6,572 nucleotides of DNA from CAYUWG01 sp964448285 (GTDB taxonomy: Bacteria > Bacteroidota > Ignavibacteria > SZUA-365). Position numbers and translations under genes: made by a program. This document shows, piece after piece, positions 1 through 5,404 of this stretch. Numbering within the stretch: the stretch's first letter is position 1; every line of letters starts with the position of its first letter. The notes under the pieces are model-generated. The model did not search any database and was not told where the DNA came from. It worked only from the letters and a program-made list of their open reading frames with translations. The stretch is taken from assembly GCA_964448285.1 (NCBI GenBank), contig CAYUWG010000132.1:1-6572 (forward strand), given 5' to 3'.

Positions 1-639
1 ATGGCTGATCGTTACACACTTCATGCAGAAAATCCGCAGGTGCGGACAATCAATATAATCGTCGATGCGTTGCATCAGAATGCCGTCATGCTCTATCCGA
101 CCGATACGGTGTACGCAATCGGTTGCGATCTCCTATCGAAGGAAGGACAGGAGCGCATCCGTTCCATTCGCAAACTTCCGCTCGATAAGCCATTGACGTT
201 CATCGCGGATTCACTTTCCTCCGTATCGGAGTACGCACATATTTCCGACAGCGCCTATCAAATCCTCAGGCGGCTCGCACCGGGACCGTACACGTTTCTC
301 CTCCCCGCATCCAAGCAGGTTCCGAAACTCGTTCTCAATCCCAAAAGGAAAACAACGGGCATTCGCATACCCAACAACATCATCTGCCAAACGCTCATCC
401 GCGAACTCGGTAATCCGCTGATCTCCATGTCCGCAAAGCTTCCGAACCGTGACAGCGTCGAGGATATCGAAGATCTCTTTCTCCTGTTCGATCCGCTGGT
501 TGATATCATCGTTGAAACGGAGTCGGATTTTTCCTCGGCATACAACAGCGATGTATCGACGATGATCGACCTTACCGATGACTATCCGTCAATCGTTCGA
601 CCCGGCCTTGGGCTTGAACTCGCCGAACAATACATCTGA
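1..639 (+). CDS. Sua5/YciO/YrdC-domain protein, YciO-like subgroup
   Basis: A 212-residue protein that is a single YrdC-type alpha/beta domain, the usual length for stand-alone members. Family marks are HAENPQ (residues 8-13), the nucleotide-site strand YPTDTVYAIGC (32-42), APGPYTF (93-99), KRKTTGIRIPNN (115-126) and the closing STMIDLTDD...IVRPGLG (186-204). The HxxNPQ opening, KRKTxGxRxPxN and DLTDDxPxxVRxG resemble E. coli YciO, as recalled. The family includes TsaC/Sua5, which makes threonylcarbamoyl-AMP for tRNA t6A37. Here the positions matching the KxR and SxN residues of TsaC read R57-K58-L59 and S144-A145-K146, so three of the four tetrad residues are replaced. Automatic annotation would probably say L-threonylcarbamoyladenylate synthase; that activity is doubtful. 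Likely cytoplasmic, with no signal peptide. ATG is at base 1, so the ribosome site and promoter lie outside the window, and an upstream start cannot be excluded. It converges on the OmpA-family gene. Confidence 0.9.
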   Translation: MADRYTLHAENPQVRTINIIVDALHQNAVMLYPTDTVYAIGCDLLSKEGQERIRSIRKLPLDKPLTFIADSLSSVSEYAHISDSAYQILRRLAPGPYTFLLPASKQVPKLVLNPKRKTTGIRIPNNIICQTLIRELGNPLISMSAKLPNRDSVEDIEDLFLLFDPLVDIIVETESDFSSAYNSDVSTMIDLTDDYPSIVRPGLGLELAEQYI

Positions 640-656
640 GCGACTTCGAAATAACA

Positions 657-680
657 GCGCAGGCGTCTTTGCCTGGGCGC
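657..680 (-). terminator. candidate intrinsic terminator hairpin between convergent genes
   Basis: The 46 bases between the two convergent stop codons contain an inverted repeat. CAGGC (660-664) pairs with GCCTG (671-675) across a six-base loop, and GCG (657-659) pairs with CGC (678-680) past a two-base bulge. Read on the minus strand, the hairpin begins 5 bases after the TAA of the OmpA-family gene and is followed by TGTTATTT, a weak T-rich tail. This suits a terminator for the minus gene. On the plus strand no T-run follows, so termination of the YciO-like gene there is less likely. The stem is short and the tail imperfect. Confidence 0.4.
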
Positions 681-685
681 GACAC

Positions 686-2680
686 TTACCGTGAGACAGG
701 CGTTTCCACAACGACCGTCACCGTTCTGCAATAGAACCGTCCTTCCGGAAGGTCGTTATCGTACATGTTCGTCTCGCCGACGCCGCGAGCGGACACATTG
801 GGAAGAGCCAAATAGGTTGCCGTGGATTTTGCCCGCTCTTCCGAGAGTTTCTGATTGAACTCTGCTTCACCGATACGATCAGTGTACCCGGTGATCGAGA
901 TCGTTGCATTCGGAGCGATACGCTGACGGATGAAATCCGCGATGCGCTTGTTCTGTCCTTTGATTTCGTTCGAGCCGTATTCGAAGAGGATAAGGTTGTA
1001 ACGGTCGATCTCCTTATCGGCGATGCGTTCCGTCCTTTTCCGCTGGATCGTGATCTGCTCGACGGGGATGCTTTCCTTTTGCGTCGTAAAGGTTTGATTC
1101 GCTCCATCATAGAGCGTCATGGCGTACTGCAGCGGTTCGTTCGTCGTTGGGATGGAGGTGCGCGTCTCGTCGATGCGCCAATCCAAACGATTCGGCAATT
1201 CCGTCGTGCCGGAAAATTCCTTCAATGTCCGCGTGCCCTGTTTCACGTCAACGTTCCAGTTCACCAATCCCGCCTGTGCCGTGACGACGGGCGTAAGGCG
1301 CAGAACCGGCGGCGTGACGACGCGCATCGTATCGTTGATCATCACGGGATCGAGAATCTCAGGCGTCGTCGATGTCATTTCCACTCGTCGATTCTCTCCC
1401 ACGCCGTCCGGTTCGTTGATGTTCGATGCGCGCTCGGGAAGATTGCGTGCCTGCACGTTGAGGCGATTCGGCGAGATGCTCCATACGTCGCGAAGGTAAT
1501 TGCGAACCGTTTCCGCGCGCTGCCTGGATAGTGCGGTGTTGCCCTTCTCGCCGGCGACGTCGGCGTTGCATCCGGTAATGTTCAGCATCGCATTCGGATA
1601 ATCGCGCAGGCGCTTGCCGATGATATTCAGAACGTGGTAATACGTCGGCAGCGTCTCCTTGTCCTCAAGCTTGTCGATATTGAACTGTGCCGATTCATCC
1701 TTCGTGATCTGGCGATAGCGCAAGGGAAGACTCGCGGCGTTCTCATCAAAGAACACATAGTTCAACAGCGGCTTCATTTCCGTCGTGATGAACTCTTCGA
1801 CCTTTATTCCGACGATCGGAAGTTCTTTCCCTTCCTCATTCACTCCGACGGCATTCAGAGTACCCGACAACGCCGGTGGGGGCGGGGGTGGCGGCGGAGG
1901 TGGTGGTGGCGGCGGCGGCGGTGCGGGAGGCGCTTCCTTCGGCGAGTACTTGATCGCAACACCGAGTCGTATGGAGTTGGATTTCCAACTCAGCCCATCG
2001 ACGATATTTAGCAGTCCGAGAGAAAACAGCGCTTCAGGTGCGGCAAGCACCGTTGCATCGGAGTTGAGAGGTAACTCATAAGAAATCCCGCCGAGCAACG
2101 CCACGTCAACCGGTGCAGCATCCGGAATTTCACCGCTCAGCGCGTTGCGAGTTCGCGTATTCGTATCGGTGAACACGCCCCGATCGGAAGGCTGGATGAT
2201 GACCTCCCTCTGATCGTAGTCCTTGCTGATGACGGAAGCGAGTCGAATTCCACCAAGGAGCGAAAGCTTCTCCCACACACGGTAATCGACGAGCGGCTCA
2301 ACGCCAATGGATGCGAGCGTTGCATCGAGTCGATGTTCGAACACCCCAGGCACACCGGAGCCGTTCACGCTGACAAGGATGTTTTCCGGTTCGATGAGCA
2401 GCGCGCTATACGTCGAGTACGACAGTCGAAGGGACAGTACAAGGGCTTCCTCCAGCGGGAGGTCGTAGAGAAGGCCGATGGCGAAACCATTCCCATCGCC
2501 GCTCTCGAAATTGGGACAGCAGTTGGGGACTCCCGGAAGCTTCTGAAAGGCAGCCGAATGATAGTTGAGATTGAAATGGCCGTACAGCCCATAAGCATCC
2601 CTTCGAAGATTCTCGTCATCCTGTGCGAGTATGAAAAAGGAGGGGAAAAACAGAGCCGTAAGAAGAAAGATTTTTCGCAT
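686..2680 (-). CDS. OmpA-family outer-membrane protein: N-terminal barrel, polyproline linker, two OmpA-like C-terminal domains
   Basis: A 664-residue protein. Residues 1-19 form a signal peptide (MRKIFLL, hydrophobic core, then FILA before Q20). Residues about 30-247 alternate as in outer-membrane beta-barrels (GLYGHFNLNYHS, FAIGLLYDLPL, LSLRLSYST, ALLGGISYELPL, IRLGVAIKYSP) and carry a vicinal Cys pair at 54-55. Residues 251-269 are PPA followed by 16 prolines. A first OmpA-like domain spans about 303-437 (LNYVFFDENAASL, LSRQRAETVRNYL, GENRRVEM). A beta-rich, possibly Ig-like stretch covers about 455-545. A second OmpA-like domain spans about 560-659 (ILFEYGSNEI, GYTDRIG, FNQKLSEERA). OmpA C-terminal domains bind diaminopimelate in peptidoglycan through an Asp/Arg pair. 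D601 and R616 fit this in the second domain, while the first has A373 at the Asp position, with R388 kept. The likely role is tethering the outer membrane to the cell wall. ATG 2680 gives a clean signal peptide; only a weak GAGCGG lies upstream. Transcribed away from the PorV/PorQ cluster. Confidence 0.9.
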   Translation of the reverse strand: MRKIFLLTALFFPSFFILAQDDENLRRDAYGLYGHFNLNYHSAAFQKLPGVPNCCPNFESGDGNGFAIGLLYDLPLEEALVLSLRLSYSTYSALLIEPENILVSVNGSGVPGVFEHRLDATLASIGVEPLVDYRVWEKLSLLGGIRLASVISKDYDQREVIIQPSDRGVFTDTNTRTRNALSGEIPDAAPVDVALLGGISYELPLNSDATVLAAPEALFSLGLLNIVDGLSWKSNSIRLGVAIKYSPKEAPPAPPPPPPPPPPPPPPPPALSGTLNAVGVNEEGKELPIVGIKVEEFITTEMKPLLNYVFFDENAASLPLRYRQITKDESAQFNIDKLEDKETLPTYYHVLNIIGKRLRDYPNAMLNITGCNADVAGEKGNTALSRQRAETVRNYLRDVWSISPNRLNVQARNLPERASNINEPDGVGENRRVEMTSTTPEILDPVMINDTMRVVTPPVLRLTPVVTAQAGLVNWNVDVKQGTRTLKEFSGTTELPNRLDWRIDETRTSIPTTNEPLQYAMTLYDGANQTFTTQKESIPVEQITIQRKRTERIADKEIDRYNLILFEYGSNEIKGQNKRIADFIRQRIAPNATISITGYTDRIGEAEFNQKLSEERAKSTATYLALPNVSARGVGETNMYDNDLPEGRFYCRTVTVVVETPVSR
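1874..1930 (-). repeat. polyproline-encoding C-rich tract (PPA plus 16 Pro)
   Basis: The 19 codons for residues 251-269 of the OmpA-family protein read Pro-Pro-Ala then 16 consecutive prolines, spelled with a mixture of CCG, CCA, CCC and CCT. The mixed codons mean this is not a pure triplet microsatellite, which suggests selection for the protein stretch rather than recent slippage. On the plus (template) strand the tract is a run of G doublets to quintuplets. In the protein it acts as a stiff linker between the barrel and the periplasmic domains. Polyproline runs of this length stall ribosomes and normally need elongation factor P. Confidence 0.9.
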
Positions 2681-2689
2681 GGTAACCGC

Positions 2690-2899
2690 TCAATGTGGCA
2701 CTGGGAATATAGAGTGAAACGTTCGAACATGAAACTGTACTGCGATGATTTCATCCGTCTCACGAAAGCTCAGAAGGTAGCCACCGCTTGATGAGCTCGA
2801 TCCATCTATCACGCTTCGCTCACGTTCTACGATCCAATCGTACATGAGCCTTGGGGTGAACGGCATCACGGTATCGAACGCTATGATGTCCGGATGCAT
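2690..2899 (-). CDS. possible small hypothetical protein, 69 codons, directly upstream of the OmpA-family gene
   Basis: An ATG-initiated frame at 2899 that no larger gene explains in 2681-2898. It begins MHPDIIAFDTVMPFTPRL and ends VRTFHSIFPVPH. There is no signal peptide, membrane segment or recognised motif; a Ser run followed by Gly-Gly sits at residues 34-40. Third positions of the first half are rich in G and C, like the neighbouring genes. The TGA (2692-2690) lies 9 bases before the OmpA-family ATG, which is operon-like or leader-like spacing. Against it: no Shine-Dalgarno sequence, no recognised family, and the frame stays open upstream into the opposite-strand PorV/PorQ gene, so openness alone means little. 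It could equally be non-coding regulatory DNA. Confidence 0.25.
   Translation of the reverse strand: MHPDIIAFDTVMPFTPRLMYDWIVERERSVIDGSSSSSGGYLLSFRETDEIIAVQFHVRTFHSIFPVPH
2828..2842. promoter_or_regulatory. perfect short palindrome, candidate operator
   Basis: TACGAT, three bases, then ATCGTA form a perfect 6-bp inverted repeat with a CCA centre, near the middle of the divergent intergenic region (about 145 bases from each start). Its size and symmetry fit a site for a dimeric helix-turn-helix regulator of one or both divergent genes. No second copy was found in the window and no regulator gene is present, so binding is conjecture. Inverted repeats of this size also arise by chance. Confidence 0.2.
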
Positions 2900-2985
2900 T
2901 GTTTCAGGTGAGTCCCTATATTCATGCAGTTCAGATGAGAAGAGACAAGCGAAACCACCCCCACAAAACAGATCCCAATAACTTG

Positions 2986-3963
2986 ATGAAGAGCGTTCTT
3001 ATCGGACTCGTCTTGTGCTTTATCGGGCAAAACTCATCAGCACAGTTGATCCCGCTTCTCGGCGGTCAGCGTGCAGGGATTTCGTCGTTACAGTTTCTGA
3101 AGATCGGCGCCGGTGCGCGGGCTGCAGCGATGGCTGAGGCATTCGTTTCAATCGCTGACGATGCGACGGCGTTACATTACAATCCCGCAGGCATCGTACA
3201 GTTCGCGGAGAATCAGGTGCATTTCTCGCACACGTCGTGGCTTGTCGATCTTCAGCATGAATTTGCAGGCGCCGTCGTTCATCTCACGAATGAAGATGCG
3301 GTTGGGCTTTCCTTCACGTCGCTGCACACCGGCGATATGGAGATCACGACGGAAACGCAGCCGTTCGGAACCGGCAGATATTTCTCATTCGGCGACGTCG
3401 CAATCGGTTTGACTTACGCCCGCGCGTTGACTGCGCAGTTCTCTTTCGGCGCCACCGTCCGCTACGTTGAGGAAACCATCGACGTGTTGAAAACCCGTGC
3501 GTTCATGATCGACATTGGGACATACTATCGCACGGGTCTCGGCTCGACGCGCTTCTCCGTAACGGTCTCGAATTTTGGCGGCAACGTCAGTCCGGAAGGG
3601 GAGGTTCGCTTGAACGACGGAAACACTGTGCGTTCATTCCAGGAGTTTTCACCACCGACGTTGTTCAAGATCGGTTTCGCGTTCGAACCGATCGAAACCG
3701 ACATGCATCGCCTGACGACCGCTGTTCAGCTCAATCACCCGAACGACAACAGCGAGAACCTCGCGCTCGGCGCCGAGTATTCCTGGAGCCGTCTTTTTCA
3801 TATCCGTGCGGGATATAAAATCAACGTCGATGAAGAAAGCCTGACCGCGGGCGCAGGATTCACAGCGAACATGGACTTCGCGAGGGGCACCGTGGATTAC
3901 GGATTCTCCGAGTTCGGCCGTTTGGGAGGTGTACATCGGATTTCCGTGACGATGGAGTTTTGA
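2986..3963 (+). CDS. PorV/PorQ-family outer-membrane protein
   Basis: A 325-residue protein. Residues 1-19 form a signal peptide (MKSVLIGLVL core, SSA before Q20). The diagnostic N-terminal block follows: LQFLKIGAGARAAAMAEAFVS (35-55), then IADDATALHYNPAGI (56-70), the shared signature of the PorV/PorQ (UPF0164) and FadL-like barrel families. The remainder alternates as amphipathic strands (VGLSFTSLHTGDM, FGDVAIGLTYARAL, FSFGATVRYVEE, LALGAEYSW, FHIRAGYKIN) and ends in an aromatic-terminated strand (VTMEF), typical of outer-membrane barrels. PorV shuttles or anchors type IX secretion cargo at the surface, and PorQ works with PorZ. Which role applies here cannot be told, and many FCB genomes carry several paralogues. 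ATG 2986 was chosen over a TTG at 2899 because the extra 29 residues are polar and would bury the signal peptide. First gene of the three-gene plus-strand cluster. Confidence 0.9.
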   Translation: MKSVLIGLVLCFIGQNSSAQLIPLLGGQRAGISSLQFLKIGAGARAAAMAEAFVSIADDATALHYNPAGIVQFAENQVHFSHTSWLVDLQHEFAGAVVHLTNEDAVGLSFTSLHTGDMEITTETQPFGTGRYFSFGDVAIGLTYARALTAQFSFGATVRYVEETIDVLKTRAFMIDIGTYYRTGLGSTRFSVTVSNFGGNVSPEGEVRLNDGNTVRSFQEFSPPTLFKIGFAFEPIETDMHRLTTAVQLNHPNDNSENLALGAEYSWSRLFHIRAGYKINVDEESLTAGAGFTANMDFARGTVDYGFSEFGRLGGVHRISVTMEF

Positions 3964-4012
3964 TGAGAATGAATCCAGATTGCAGTTTAAGTCCGACATG
4001 ACGTCGAGTAAT

Positions 4013-5365
4013 ATGAAATTCTGCCTCATATTATTTCTTCTTCTCATGAAATCATCCTCTGTCTTCGGCCAGAGTGAAATACAGGACGAGCACTGCGAAA
4101 CCTGCATTCATCTCGAAGGAGCCTTTCTCTATCAAACGGGGAATATCAAGCAGAGCGTACGAATACCACCCCTGTTGCTCCCACGCCGTGATTCAGATCC
4201 TGAAGTACAAAATCTGTGGCGTTTGCAAGGCAACTCCATTACGGATAATCCGCTCATGCATGGCGCCACCTATTTGGATTTTGCATTCCACGGTACTGTC
4301 ATAGCCGGACTTAAACTCAACGCAACGATCACGGCAGAACATCGTGGCGCGTCGTATGGTGTTTATTCCACCGATGCGATTGTGATTTATCCACGCATGA
4401 ATCTATTCATTGACACTTCAGTCACATTGTGGAATGAGCGTTTTATTCTCCATGCTTCTATCGGTAATTATGACAACCTTCGTGTCGGAAACGGCTTGAT
4501 GTTCTACAACATCGATGTACAAGGTTCTTCGTATAGCGTGCAATGGCGAAATATCCGTTTCGAATATCAGAAGATCGGTGATGCAGAGTTTGGTAACGGG
4601 TTGGGAATCAACGACGCTGATCATTTTATATTTTCCTTTCGGGATATTGAAATACTCCCTGACATCTTTCTTTCAACTCATGGAAGCATGTACTGGTATC
4701 TCCCGGGGTCGTTTCGTTTCGATGATATATACGGCGCCACCGTTGGACTCGCGATAGGTTCTCAGGATCATCGTTTCTACTCCGAGTTCGGTAAACGATA
4801 TGAAGCTGATGGAAGAAACTTTGGTCTGTTGGTAGGTGGGGAATCACGATGGGTAACGAATCTATTCAGCCTTAAGGGTCGCTTTGAATACCGATCATAT
4901 GATGCAGAATTTAACGAAGGATATCGGAATGATTGGGTCTATTATCGTGACCCAAAGAAAACGTTGTATAAAAATATGATTGGACCTTATCTCTATCCGT
5001 TGCGATTGTTTCATCGGCCATTCAGTCAATGGGCTGTATTCACCGAATACCAATCCCACGATGTCGGTGGATTGACACTGCAATTGCAATCCACATTGAA
5101 ACTCCCTCTCGATCTCGCATTGAAGATCGATCTCGATATCAACCGGATTCATGCATCGGGCACGAGTCCTTTCTGGTACCCTTTTTACGAAGTCGGTTTG
5201 GCGTGGCAACCAAGCTCGAACGCTCTGCTTATGGTTAGTGCAACGAACAAGGCGATGAATCTGGATAAGCATTATCCTACATTCTACCTTTACAGCAGCA
5301 GCGTGGTACAAATGTCAGCTCGCTGGAATGTTCCTCTCTTCGGACAATTGAAAGAGAATGAATGA
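4013..5365 (+). CDS. unrecognised outer-membrane beta-barrel-type protein
   Basis: No family was recognised. From ATG 4013 the protein has 450 residues and opens with a signal peptide (MKFCLILFLLLMK, then SVFG before Q20). In-frame starts at 3998 (ATG) and 3980 (TTG) would add 5 or 11 polar residues and are less likely. The mature protein is rich in aromatic, Gly and charged residues in alternating strand-like segments (TYLDFAFHGTVIAGLKLNATI, FRFDDIYGATVGLAIGS, FSLKGRFEYRSY, WAVFTEYQSHDVGGLTLQLQSTLKL, YEVGLAWQP, VVQMSARWNV), the pattern of a 14- to 18-stranded porin-like barrel. Strand number is a rough estimate. A CETC motif sits at residues 28-31; the next residue is Ile, so it is not a CxxCH haem site. 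It lies 49 bases after the PorV/PorQ gene and 39 before the lipoprotein gene. The DNA is AT-richer than its neighbours. It may be a transporter, a structural barrel or a surface-complex partner of the PorV/PorQ protein. Confidence 0.75.
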   Translation: MKFCLILFLLLMKSSSVFGQSEIQDEHCETCIHLEGAFLYQTGNIKQSVRIPPLLLPRRDSDPEVQNLWRLQGNSITDNPLMHGATYLDFAFHGTVIAGLKLNATITAEHRGASYGVYSTDAIVIYPRMNLFIDTSVTLWNERFILHASIGNYDNLRVGNGLMFYNIDVQGSSYSVQWRNIRFEYQKIGDAEFGNGLGINDADHFIFSFRDIEILPDIFLSTHGSMYWYLPGSFRFDDIYGATVGLAIGSQDHRFYSEFGKRYEADGRNFGLLVGGESRWVTNLFSLKGRFEYRSYDAEFNEGYRNDWVYYRDPKKTLYKNMIGPYLYPLRLFHRPFSQWAVFTEYQSHDVGGLTLQLQSTLKLPLDLALKIDLDINRIHASGTSPFWYPFYEVGLAWQPSSNALLMVSATNKAMNLDKHYPTFYLYSSSVVQMSARWNVPLFGQLKENE

Positions 5366-5404
5366 GGTTGTTTCTGTTAATCCTATTTCAACGATGAATC
5401 AAAT

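Larger units (their letters stand above)
2681..2985. promoter_or_regulatory. divergent intergenic region between the OmpA-family and PorV/PorQ-family genes
   Basis: About 305 bases separate the two divergent starts, so promoters for both directions should lie here. TATATT-like boxes occur near each side. On the minus strand one (plus coordinates 2706-2711) lies about 26 bases before the OmpA-family ATG, with TTTCAT 17 bases further upstream. On the plus strand one (2917-2922) lies 63 bases before ATG 2986, without a well-spaced -35 element. Neither matches the Bacteroidota TTG/TAnnTTTG pattern well, so promoter positions remain guesses. The region also holds a perfect palindrome (2828-2842), a stem-loop (2861-2892) and a short minus-strand reading frame (2899-2690), listed separately. 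Confidence 0.4.

Noticed and set aside
1079..1531. Open frame of 150 codons on the plus strand, and a second overlapping one at 1119-1499
   Set aside because: Both are antisense to the OmpA-family domains and Arg-rich. The minus gene has clear domain signatures through the whole stretch.
1785..2081. Plus-strand frame with a 16-glycine run
   Set aside because: The glycine run is the antisense reading of the polyproline codons, and no flanking domain supports it.
2333..2791. Plus-strand frame of 152 codons crossing the OmpA-family start, and a minus frame at 2365-2763
   Set aside because: Both overlap the signal peptide and barrel coding sequence of the OmpA-family gene and have no recognisable features.
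2899..2985. N-terminal extension of the PorV/PorQ protein from a TTG at 2899
   Set aside because: The extra 29 residues are polar and basic and would place the signal peptide internally. ATG 2986 directly starts a normal signal peptide.
4094..4105. Cytochrome c haem-binding motif
   Set aside because: The motif is CETC followed by Ile. Covalent haem attachment needs His immediately after the second Cys.
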